Below are positions 24,442-40,903 of a stretch of DNA of 64,000 bases, piece by piece; position 1 is the stretch's first letter; each line of letters opens with the position of its first letter. The notes below the pieces were generated by a model, which did not search any database, was not told where the DNA came from, and saw nothing but the letters and a program-made list of their open reading frames with translations. The stretch is from Membranipora membranacea (taxonomy: Eukaryota > Bryozoa > Gymnolaemata > Cheilostomatida > Membraniporidae). The position numbers were made by a program, and so were the translations under genes. The stretch is taken from NCBI GenBank assembly GCA_914767715.1, contig OU612065.1, forward strand, positions 7,192,001 through 7,256,000. The letters are read 5' to 3'.

Positions 24442-25168
24442 ATCTCATTTGGGCATGTATTTGAGTTTTTCCATAAAGATAAGCTCCCTTTTTAGTTTCT
24501 CTGAATCTTTCAGGATGTGAAGCTCCTCCCCTTTGATATTCCTACAGTGAGTAAAGTCAAGTCTATTTGTTCATCCATTTTCAACAGGTAAATTTTACCA
24601 TACTGACTCTCGTGATCTGACTGGGCATGTAGATCACTGATAAACTAGGCTATCATTACCACAAAGAGAATGTCGTAAGGCTAAGTATGTATCATGCGTG
24701 AATTGAATTTGCGCATGTGCAAGAATAATGAGTTTAGTCTGGATTCTAATTGCAATTTTGGTCTGGGGAGATAGGACACCCCCTGCATGAATTGCCAGTC
24801 AACTTTAGCTAATAGTGACAATAGAAGATAACTCTTTCTAACAATTCCGCACGTATTTGTGAGTGTGCCACCAGAGCAGGTAGCCAATCAGATGGCTTCG
24901 GAATTCCGAGGCTCAATTTTGCAGAGATCAGCTCATGCCCAGAGCTGAGCATGCGCAGAATGAAATTTTACTAAAATTATGAATTTATGAAAATATACCT
25001 ATCATCAGACTATTTTGCACTACTCAGTCTAAAAAAATCTAGAAGCTGACTAAAAAAGTTTTACTTGCAGCTGAATACCGGCTTTTCACATCGCCCTCCT
25101 TGGTATTTTCCTGAAACTGCTTTAGGATCCACCTTATTCCAAAGTTTAGATACCCTAGTAAAAACAGA
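24442..25168. promoter_or_regulatory. Divergent EEA1-DLD intergenic region
   Basis: The starts of EEA1 (minus) and DLD (plus) lie 727 bp apart, head to head. A TGTAG acceptor on the minus strand just before 24542 could end a 5' UTR intron of EEA1. I see no TATA box. Shared promoter function is inferred from orientation only. Confidence 0.45.
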
Positions 25169-30850
<5,682 letters not shown>

Positions 30851-31351
30851 ATACATGATGTTTAAGGTATTTATTTTTTTAATTTGTTTTATGCTCTCAA
30901 CATCAAAGTTTAGTAGTACCTGTTGCAAAATGTCATGAGCAGATCTGATGAGGCATTTATGAAGCTGGCAGCTGGATTGATGATGTAAACTGTAAGCAAA
31001 CCATGTGGTCATTTATGGAATCTCAATGTGAGTTCTACTGATTTCTTTCGGATGTATTTTCATTAAGACTTATCGGCTATGCACCTCACCGCAACCGTAC
31101 ATTAAGCTTTGTTCATATCAGACAAGCACTCAACTGGACATATATATCTCATGATGGTGTGTACTTTAGCTACTCTTGTTGTGGCACCCATCAACCTAAA
31201 GTCTCCCGTAGCTCGAATATTTTAGGTGATAAAGTTGGTTGATGTTGAGCAGGCATTCTTTTTATTTGTGCAGCAGTATGAATGAGAATATAAAAAAATT
31301 GTGATAAAATACAAGTGAGAATAATTATGTAGCTGACGCTGCACCCGTTCT
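30851..31351. other. Convergent intergenic region, DLD to tetraspanin
   Basis: This holds the 3' ends of both genes. A minus-strand AATAAA (plus TTTATT at 31261-31266) lies ~85 bp past the tetraspanin stop. No other coding signal. Confidence 0.6.
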
Positions 31352-34300
31352 TTATCTGATCGCATACCGTCTCCTCCTTCTACCTCTTCTTCTAAGTCGA
31401 CTCCTGCCTCTTCGTCTTCCTCCTCCTCCTATATATTAAACAAATTCACTATAGTTCTATGCAAATAGTGAAAATATGTTAACTATCTGGATCGCTAACT
31501 GATCTGGGTAAACCAGACCAGAATGCGAGTGTGAGAGCTGGAAAGGCTCAAAGTAAAGTGGGGATCTCATCTCATAGACAATGTATTCCATCAACAAATA
31601 AATCTTTTCATGTACAAGGAATTTGGCTTTATGATGCCAGTCACATTTATAATAAAGTGGTGAAAACGGGTGCCCTTATTTGAATAATATAATTAAGGGA
31701 CCCCACTTTCTGCCTTTCAGTGTAATGCACATGATTTTGATTAAGAGACGATGTTCTCACTTACGGCTTCTTCTATATCTCTGTGTTCTTCTCCTCCGCG
31801 TTAAAGGAATCTGTGGATGTCCTGTAGGAGGGTTTTGTGGATGTCTTGTTCGTTGGTTTTGCGGAGCGGATGGAATAGATCCATATCCATCGGTATCTAC
31901 AGAACTCTCCTGTTGATACCTGAGTAACCTCGGTGTGTACGCATAGGAAGGCGAGGCTGAGGAGTAACGAGGGCGAGCATATCGACTATCCAAGTATATA
32001 TGACTACTGGATACTGCTGCGTAAGCTTCACTTCTTATCCTCTCCAACTCTTCCTCGACTTCCTCTGCTGTTGGATACTTAGCCAGCCTCGTTGCAATTA
32101 TTGCTGTTATACACTGTATTGATTATATTGTTTGCAATTAGAATTAGTATCATTTATCCTCTCGCTCAATCTTTATATATTTCTGTGCCAGGGATTAGGA
32201 AATTGGGATAAGGACATGGTGAGGGCGAAATCAAGCCAGGATGTAGACCATTCAAATTACTTTTATCTTTTTGTCCCATTTTCAATGACGTGCGTCTCAG
32301 CTCAGCCGGACATGGGTATATCCGAAAACTGGGAAAAAAAACTCTACAATTTTCTCACATCATAGGTGTGGCGGGATAATAAATATTATACTATTTATAT
32401 GCTCATGGGTAGGATGGTATGGATATGACAGGCAGTTGTGTTCTGCCCAAATTGATGACATTAACAGAACTAAGTTGCATTGTAAGATAAAATCTGCAAT
32501 GCATAATGTGATGTATTGGTAGCTGGTACTGAGATCAAAAACTATGACGTGAGTAAGTAACTATTTAAAAGGGTCAGCTCTCTCTCTCTCTGCTCTTCAC
32601 ACGCATTCTATCTTACCATTAGTAATAAGGCAATTCCTTCTCCTATTCCTACGAATACCAAGTTTTTCTTCACCAGCGCAGAATATAGTTCATAACAACC
32701 CTGTAAAAACAACTTTTAATTGAAATATTTTGGTGAAACTGTTGACTGGGGGGGGGGGGGGGGGGTATAATAGTATACTGAGACATCCACTTCAGAGATT
32801 TGTAATGCTATATACTCATTTTGATGAGTGGGTTCTTACAGTTCCGCTATGCGATGTTAAGCCAGTGTATGGACATGTGCTGTCTTCTAGAATTAGTTGT
32901 GAGAAATCTTTTGGTATTTGTGAAGCTTTGACATCTACATTAGTAGCTATTGAGCTATTTAACTCGCAGCAGCTGGGAGGTATTATTAGCTTCAACGCTA
33001 CCAAATCGAACGAACCTTCAATTAGAAAAAAAATCACTCCATTTCAGCACAGAAGTTCACAAATTACCTGGAATTTTTCGACCTTACCAAATCAGAGGCT
33101 CGGTAATTCATTATCATTAAAAACAATGACTTCTCATTATTTTCAGATTAGTGATCAAAAATATAGAACGCTGTCACAACTCTTAGGTAAAGTACCTGCA
33201 TTTATTAGGCCGTGATTGGAGCACAATGAATATTTGAAATTAACCTTGATTTATTGCGGTTCCATTTTGGGGATCTGCTATCACCACAACTCTGTTTGGT
33301 AAAGAAAGAATCTGGTTTGCCTTAACAAGGCTGTATTCACTGAGGTTAAAGACCTTTATTGTTCTGTTCCAACTTGTGGCTCCAAGAAAGTCTTCTCCAT
33401 CATCCCAGCCACAACACTCATGCTGTCATAAAGTAATGAAAATAGCCTGAGGGGTTACCTTCTTCGCCTGCATTTGGAGCTTTCAGTAGGTGTAAACATA
33501 CATAGTCATATGTACTGCCTGGATGTAACATTGCATATGATAACTCTACAATGTCTTACCCATATATTCAAAAAGTGATTAGATATTTTCAAAATAAATT
33601 TTAAGAATGTCTATAGTTTGTAGTTGTCCCCTCTCTGGCATCATAGTTCAATGAAGGGACTACTCTTCGTTCTTATATCTGCCGTACCATATGTGCTTGA
33701 CTCAAACACAGATTACATCTTACATACTTACAGCAATGAACTTCCGGAGTTTATTGCTTACAGCGTGCATTAGGACACTAAGACATGCTTATTTATGTTC
33801 CACATATTCTGATACCTGATCAGTTTTGACTGCTGCATGTTATAAACTGTGATTTTATATCTTAGGTCTTACCTTATCTTACCTTGACTTGCATCCATTG
33901 CCATATATATGTGGTGGCTGCTCCGGGTGTGTGATCATCTGGTCCATTAGAGTGGCCAGTGAAACCTAATTGTAGTGCCTGTCGCCCAAAAGACTCCACT
34001 GGTTCCAGTAACTGTTAACACACAGTAGAGGTCCTCGTTATCAATAGGAGACTGGCGTCAGGTTTAGTGATACTAAAATTGGCCATATATTAAAAAATAA
34101 CCTAAGATATTTGCAAAAAGAATTTGAAACAATTGATAATAATATAGCAAGCAAATATATTGTGATTGATTGATTTATTTACTATCACCAACACAGAGGT
34201 GTTGCAAAAAAGGGATGTAAAGTATATAGACAAACACAAAAATTTAAAACCCTCATTATTTTAGTCGAAGTGATGCACATGTGTATCAAAAATCGTCTTT

Positions 34301-36443
34301 GCCCGGGCACATCTATACTTAGTGCGCCTTAAACCACCCAATTGGTAACTCTCCAGAAGATCATGGATAAAATATTCATCATCATCTTATCAATAATTGT
34401 GTCTACATTATCAGTAATAATGAGGCCAAGATTGCCTGCAGCTTTGAAACTCTTTTGCTTTTCTTGATGTATGATGTATCAACTTGCCTGCTCCCTAAAG
34501 CCAATCACAAGAACTGTTGTCATCAGTATGACGACGGCAACGGTTGCTACAGAAACAGTGTACTACAAATAATATAAGGGATGATTTGATCAAGAATAGA
34601 CGGATTAGTATGATTTTAGAAGTCATGGATTTATGTTACAAGTTAGCCTTGTCTCGCGGCTACAAAAACTAGCCACCTTACAATGACAAGGCTAGTTACA
34701 AGTTAGCCTTGTCTCGCGGCTACAAAAACTAGCCACCTTACAATGACAAGGCTAGTTACAAGTAGTATTATGTTCCAAGATGCTCAATCTTGGTAGAATA
34801 TCCCAGTATGATTGTGATTTTTCAAACGGTGTCACATTGACACCAATCGGTTTATATTATATGAGAATAGTTTAGTAGGTTTCTCACAATCTATAGTTCT
34901 ACCATTGACTTGATAAGAATATCATTCAGTCTATCAGTTTTACCCTTAGACTTGATATAAATATAATTAGTATACGTCTATGTTTCTACCTTGCAGAATA
35001 TAACAGACTGAAAACTGGATGATGCAATGAGTTGCATACTTTCCTGACACAGGATAGGGTTACAACCACTTGTAAAGCTATTTAGAAATTATAATTTGAG
35101 AGAATTCTTACCTACCTACCAGTTTTAGGGTCCTAACTTTGTGAAGGGCAGCAGAGACAAACCCTACCACGAATATGATGGCAAGTATTGCGACAACAGT
35201 AACTGTTATGGACACTATGAGATCTCCGAGAAAAGCATCAGTGAATTTGAAGTCCAGCATTGCTGCTTCGGACTGTTCCTTCACTGTGATAGCGTGTGAG
35301 ATTGTCTTCCATGGTATTGCCTTACAATACATCAGGCTCAGCACAGCAGCAACAACAGCGCCACCCTAACAGAAGGTACGAGTAAATAATTTTTTGTGAG
35401 GATATATATTAGTACAGAGCTCAACAGATTTAGCTGGGATTGTACCGGGATTGTACCGGGATTGTACCCTCCTAACTCTAGCGCCCGCCGGCACCACCGA
35501 CAACTTTGCGCAATATATATATAGCATGTTTTGTATTTTGATGTACCTGTGCATGAAGCAATGAGTCATTTCTCTGCAACAGAGGTATCAGAATATAAAA
35601 CAAATATTGCACCTTGGAATTACTTCAAGGTTTAAATCTTGCTGAATTAAAAAATGTCACTAGAACCTTTTGGTACTGAACAAAACTTTGCTCTACGTTC
35701 TGTTCTATAGGTTTTGGACAACAGCCCCGATATTGATAACGGAATTAACTCAAATTAAATTCGAAGGGTCTCCCACAACTTAGAGGCTTAAAGGGCAACC
35801 AAGGTTTCAAACAACTTCTCATTGATGGCCATTGATTAATAGCAGATTGCACCTTCTGCATGGGGAAAAAGACAAAATATAATTCGGATGATTATTCAGC
35901 CAGAATTCTTGTGAAACATTTTTTCCATCAGGTACTCAAACTAAGCTAAAAGAGAATACCACATCGCAGTTTCCTGTTCCTGTTATTATTTAGCCTGTGC
36001 TCTATAATTATTATAGCAAAGTCTTGAAACCTCCCCTAAACTGAAGTGTTACCCAGCTTAGAGTCAGCAACTACTTGAGTTTTGCATCGCGTAATGCACA
36101 AAGCTGATGCTGCCCAGCACATTATTTGCTACCCATTAATGTATTGCTGCGAAACCTTGGTTGCCCTTTAATATAGAGGCCTAGGGTGACAAACCACAGT
36201 ACAGCACCCAACAAAATTTGGTTAAGCATTCATTTCTTTTTCAATCATCACTTTGATCTACATGAAATCTTACTACAGCTACATGTAGTACAATGCATAT
36301 GTTATTTTTATCAATGTAACAATACATACCGCCATCAGCAGGCATAATGTGGAGAGAATGATTTGTAATATAGCTCTATGCCATAGGTGTGGGTCTGTGA
36401 GACTAATACTGAGGGGTATACTGGTCTGATCTGCTTCTTCCAT
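31352..36443 (-). CDS. Tetraspanin-like four-pass protein with Arg-rich tail
   Basis: Eight exons: 36443-36330, 35365-35120, 34562-34488, 34011-33883, 33422-33246, 32700-32617, 32113-31765, 31428-31352; 416 residues. Membrane segments lie near residues 23-51, 81-110, 122-142 and 258-285. The large extracellular loop has YIWQWMQVKHECCGW (the CCG motif) and NQGCYEL. The usual PxSC cysteine is missing, and three N-glycosylation sequons are present. The ~130-residue C-terminal tail is Tyr/Ser/Pro-rich (RPRYSSASPSYAYTPRLLRY) and ends in an Arg-rich stretch (GGGRRRGRSRLRRRGRRRRR), far longer than normal tetraspanin tails. The third intron from the 5' end has a GC donor (CAG|GCAAGT). The junction 33246/32700 keeps frame only with a non-canonical site. 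The in-frame GTG 36 bp upstream is directly preceded by a stop, so the Kozak-like ATG at 36443 was chosen. Confidence 0.82.
34636..34763. mobile_element. Tandem pair of 52-bp foldback units with three 8-bp repeats
   Basis: Two identical units, 34644-34695 and 34704-34755, start TAGCCTTGTCTCGCGG and end ACAAGGCTAG. TTACAAGT occurs before, between and after them (34636, 34696, 34756). The 60-bp period is exact. The family matches the element at 6686-6753. It lies in a tetraspanin intron. Confidence 0.78.
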
Positions 36444-36856
36444 TTCTAATTTACTGTTGTCCTTCTTTCTGTTACACACTTAACTTTGTCTCATGCGCAA
36501 ATACGTCAGCTTGGCGTATTCCCCCACATTGTTTGCAACAAAGTCATCACAAAATAAAAGTTAATTCAGAAAGAGTTTGTATGATACACTTTATTGCGAG
36601 CAACACAATTTTTTGAGGAAATTTGGTCCCGTTGTGACTCCTTACTCAAAAAAGAATAAAATTTAATTAGATAAAAAAGAGCCAGTACTTGTGTACATAA
36701 CTTAAAGGCGCGGTCTTAGATATTGACAGTTACAATTTGTAGGTTATCATCATCCATGGGTGAAGAAGGTCATTTGATCAAATAGCAACATGTTGGTGGC
36801 ATCACTAGTCCCTGACAACAGTATTGTACAAGACTCATGCTTTATTAGTTAGTTAG
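36444..36856. other. Upstream region of the tetraspanin gene
   Basis: No coding signal and no clear TATA box. It ends in a short TTAG microsatellite (36843-36858) where the RTE-like fragment begins. Confidence 0.5.
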
Positions 36857-38450
36857 TTAGTCAAGAAGAGTGTGCGGAAGGACAAGAGGGACAACATCGA
36901 AGATATGACAGGAGCTGCACAAGAAGCTGCTGACATGGGTCAGATGAAGGCAGTGTACGATATCACGAGAGAGCTGAGCGGAACGAGGCTGAAATCAACT
37001 GCTAGACTCAAGGACAACAATGGTCAGATAGTTGTTGACCCCAAAGACCAAGCAAAGATCTGGACAGCGCACTTTCAAGAAGTTCTTAATCAAGCAGAGC
37101 CTGAGGACCCCTGGGATAAACCCAGCACAGGTACGGCTTTGGAGATAGATGATGATCCACCTAGTCTTTCGCGGAATGGTAAAGCTCCAGGAATTGACGC
37201 GCTACCTGCAGATTTTTACGCTGTAACAGTAGCTAATGCGCAGCAGCACTTGAGACTCTGTTCTCGGGTATATGGAGAAAAGAAGACATCCCACAAGACT
37301 GGAGGCGCGGTGTGATCATCAAACTACCCAAGAAAGGAGACCTGAGTAAGACAACGAATTGGAAGGGTATTACTCTACTACCTTACATCAGTAAAGTATT
37401 TCTGAAGATTTTACATCACCGTATTGCGGGAGCCCTAGGGGAGAACAGAAGTCTAGATGAAGAGCAAGCAGGTTTTCGAAGCGGAAGAAGTTGTACAGAC
37501 CACATATTTACACTGAGGAACATCATAGAACAGTGTGAAGAATGGAGGATGCCCCTGTACGTCAATTTTATTGATTTCAGGAAAGCCTTTGACAGCATTC
37601 ATCGGGAGAGCGTGTGGAAAGTGATGAAGTTTTATGGTATTCCTGACAAACTCATCACTCTGACATGGGCGTTCTACACCGGGTATGCGTGAAAAATGCA
37701 GGGCGGAGCAGAGGACGAGTACTTCGAAGTAAAATCAGGAGTTCAATGAACAAAAGACGAAAGTTTTGAGGATTCATCGAGATGGAATGGGCCCTGCATC
37801 TAACAACAATTTCACAAACAAGCCACTCGAGTTTGTAGAAAACTTTTTGTATCTTGGTGCGAAAATTGATGCATCTGGTGGTGCAGCAGCAGTTGTCAAG
37901 AACCGCATCAACTCTGCAACTACAGCCTTTTACGGACTGAGCAAGGTGTGGAGATCAAGAAGTATGAGCAACCATCTCAAGTTCAAACTCTACAACTCGA
38001 ATGTGGTGTCTGTGCTCCTCTATGGATGTGAAACATGGCGAATGACGAAAGTGGATATGAACAAACTGGAGGTAGTTCACATGAACTGCTGCCGTCGGAT
38101 TTTGAAGATATATTGGTAGTCCAAAACTTCCAACTTGGACGTACAAGAACGCAGCAAGCAGAAACCAGTCTCACAGCTCATAGAGAAGTTTGAAGATGGA
38201 GGTGTCTAGGACAGGAATCTCTCCCTCACATCAGTCTCGGGTGGGCCCCTGAGGGCACCCGAAGGAGAGGGCGACCCAAAGAGACTTGGCGGAGAACTGC
38301 GCTTAAGCAGTTGAATGAGCACAACATCAAGTCGTGGGCGGAGGCTGGCGAGATGGCAAGAGATCGGAATAGATGGAAGGGGAAGGAGAAGGCGATTCTG
38401 GCGCAATATTCCACTAGGAGTTCTGCAACATAAGTCAAGTAAGTCAAGAT
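36857..38450 (+). mobile_element. Degenerate RTE-like non-LTR retrotransposon fragment
   Basis: Three overlapping frames make up one decayed reverse transcriptase. First, AVYDITRELSGTRLKSTARL and PKDQAKIWTAHFQEVLNQ up to about 37210. Then MIIKLPKKGDLSKTTNWKGI, DEEQAGFRSGRSCTDHIF and FIDFRKAFDSIHRESVWKVM from 37315 to ~37690. Then FLYLGAKIDASGG and LLYGCETWRMTKVDM from 37766 to 38119. The YxDD-containing core between ~37690 and ~37750 is deleted, and frames shift at least twice, so it is inactive. The 3' end is a short AAGTCAAGT microsatellite (38430-38450), common in RTE-clade elements. The 5' end is truncated; endonuclease is absent. Confidence 0.82.
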
Positions 38451-39785
38451 GTGCTTTATGATGGGGAAGACTATGACACTAAAATCTCTATTCTAAAGAT
38501 TAGTTTTACCCTTTTATTTATGATTGTGCATGGTCGCATATTATGTCTAAGTGACTTGATTGGCGAAAAACCATCAGGAAAAGCCATCACTTTGGCATTA
38601 GCTCAAACAAAAACACAGCGTAAGAAATTTCATAAAAGTATATTATCATTCATAATATTTCCATCAATATTATAAATATCAACAGGTTTTTACACCATAA
38701 CATATCTGGATAAATCAACCATTGGCAGTATGGTAATGATAAAGGCAGGGAGAAATATACACATATTAACAGAGTCAACTTAACCGTGGCAGTCAAAACA
38801 CAGCGACGTTCACATAGGTTATGTTTTGAAAATGGGCAATTTTCCAATTGTGTGTTTTTAATAATCAAATCATAATATCAATGATTTTTACAGGAAGCTC
38901 AAAAGAGAAATAAAACCGGGAACAGTTTGACTGTTTTTCTGAAAAATATTAGAAGGGGCTGGACACTTTGATAGAGGACTGGACACTTTGATAGAGGAGT
39001 GAAAAGTGTATAGTGTTACAAAAGGTATAAAAAATTAGCCTAGTCAAAGGCTCTAACAAAAAATACATTGCATGAAAAACTGGAGTGACCAAAGCATATG
39101 CTACCCAGTCTCAGGAAAAAAAGGTTCAAGTTTGGATCAAGACCTGAGCTAAGAACAATCCGACAACGATAGTTTGCAAATTAATCACAAATCGAGATCA
39201 ATAAATCCCAACCTTTACATTCTCACATCAGTATGGAGGACGCTCAGTTAGTGCTTTTGGCTCATCACTGGGTTGTCTCAGGCTATTACCAGAAAAAGCG
39301 AGCTCAGCAAATTGTGACGGCATTTGACTCTGTAATCCCTCATCGGTTGTTTCCTAAAATGGATAGGAGAGTGATTCAAAGAGGTAAAATATGGGAAAAT
39401 AAGTAGGTTGTAATATTTTAGAATTAATACATATAATATTTGGAAGCTCATACAAGGAGCTAATGGAAGATTTTTGGCAAAAGAGAACAAAAAGTAAGAA
39501 GATACTGAGAACTATTCGAGTGAATCACGTTAAAATCATAAAAGTCAGAAGATTATCTAGAATTAAAGTGTTTAGGAAAGCAAAAAACAACCACTGTTCA
39601 TATCAACGCAATCTCATAGCAATAATCATAAATAACTAAATTCACTTGCACAAATACATTATTGAATGATGAACCAATTTCAAAGTGCCAAAACCCAGGG
39701 TCTAGAAGGGTCTAGAGTATGTCATCTCCCCTGCGGCAGATTATCATTAAAATGATGTTCCGCTTACAGTATAACGGTATATTAC

Positions 39786-39816
39786 CAGAGACTATAGATA
39801 TTATCTATAGTCTCTG
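39786..39816. repeat. Short palindrome, 14-bp arms
   Basis: CAGAGACTATAGAT pairs with ATCTATAGTCTCTG around a 3-bp centre. It sits among imperfect ACAGTATA(ACAGTAT) repeats. Confidence 0.8.
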
Positions 39817-40218
39817 ATATTACAGTATATTACAGTATAACAGTATATTACAGTATAACAGTAAGCCTAGCCCTGGCATACCTAGGCGGTCACTGGGCTG
39901 CTATACTTACACAAGAAATTATTAAAACAAACAGTGTTGGACTAAGGTTGCCTAGTCAAAGATATTTTGGTTTCAATAATTTACAGGGGGAAAACGTACT
40001 CTATACCCTGGCTTTTAACACTTTGAAATCAGTTATATCATTCAATAAATGTCCTTGTGTGAGTAAATTTATTTTTATGTTCATTGCTACGAGAAAACTG
40101 TGATATGAACAGTGGTTGCTTTTTACTTTTGGGTTTCTGCGGGATATGTGTTTGTGCTTGTAGTTTTTTCCTCATGTTTATGTAGGGGATATATGACACC
40201 AGAGCAATATTCCTTCAT

Positions 40219-40249
40219 ATTACACCAAGGACTACTCCTTAATTACACC
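40219..40249. mobile_element. Possible 15-bp foldback insertion with 8-bp duplication
   Basis: AAGGACTACTCCTTA (40227-40241) is self-complementary apart from its centre. ATTACACC flanks it at 40219-40226 and 40242-40249. The word CCAAGGAGT also occurs near 25516, 27319, 47560 and 58827. It is short enough that chance cannot be excluded. Confidence 0.45.
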
Positions 40250-40903
40250 AAAAAAATCACGGGATACAATGAGCTTCAGTGATATTCATTTTCTGCACAC
40301 AAGCCTGTAGGCATCTCACGCTAGCAAACAATGCCTGTACCTGACTTAAACAAACTGGGAGTTTGTTCCTGTATATAAACCCCCTTATTTCTACAAGTGA
40401 AAAATCAACATAAGCTTCCTTTATTTCTCTTTGCTCATTTCAATTCAGCACAATCCTGACAAGACAGAAGTACAGGGTGGGGTTTTTCCTCCAACAATGA
40501 AAATGTATTTGGTAGTATCTTTATTACGTATAAGGTGATTATTTTACGTCTCATTTCAGCTTTCAGCGATTGTTTTTCTGTCGAATTTCAAATAATTTAT
40601 TATCTTTATCTGCTGGATCCTTGAGCCATGAGTCAAGAACCGTGCATGCTACAATTATTTATGAAAATCTTTAGCACTGGTGAATAGAGAAGTAAAGTTT
40701 CATAAAAAAATATAAATATGGTAGCCGTATTAGGTGGATTACAACAATGTCATCACAACTACGGAACCAATAGAGCTAGACGCCTCATACTTCTCAATAT
40801 TCTGATCTACTTTTGATGTGCCCTTAGCCATTACCACAAGGGAGGGGGGAGCTATTTGCAGTTTTTCAATATTTTCAGAGAAGTCAAGAGTGACTTTTAA
40901 AAA

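Larger units (their letters stand above)
38451..40903. other. Non-genic region with short repeats
   Basis: No supported exon. It contains a 20-bp direct repeat (GGACACTTTGATAGAGGA at 38961 and 38981), the palindrome at 39786-39816 with ACAGTATA repeats around it, and a 15-bp foldback flanked by 8-bp repeats at 40219-40249. Confidence 0.6.

Noticed and set aside
32742-32765. Run of G residues in a tetraspanin intron as a G-quadruplex regulator
   Set aside because: A plain homopolymer of variable assembly quality; nothing ties it to regulation.
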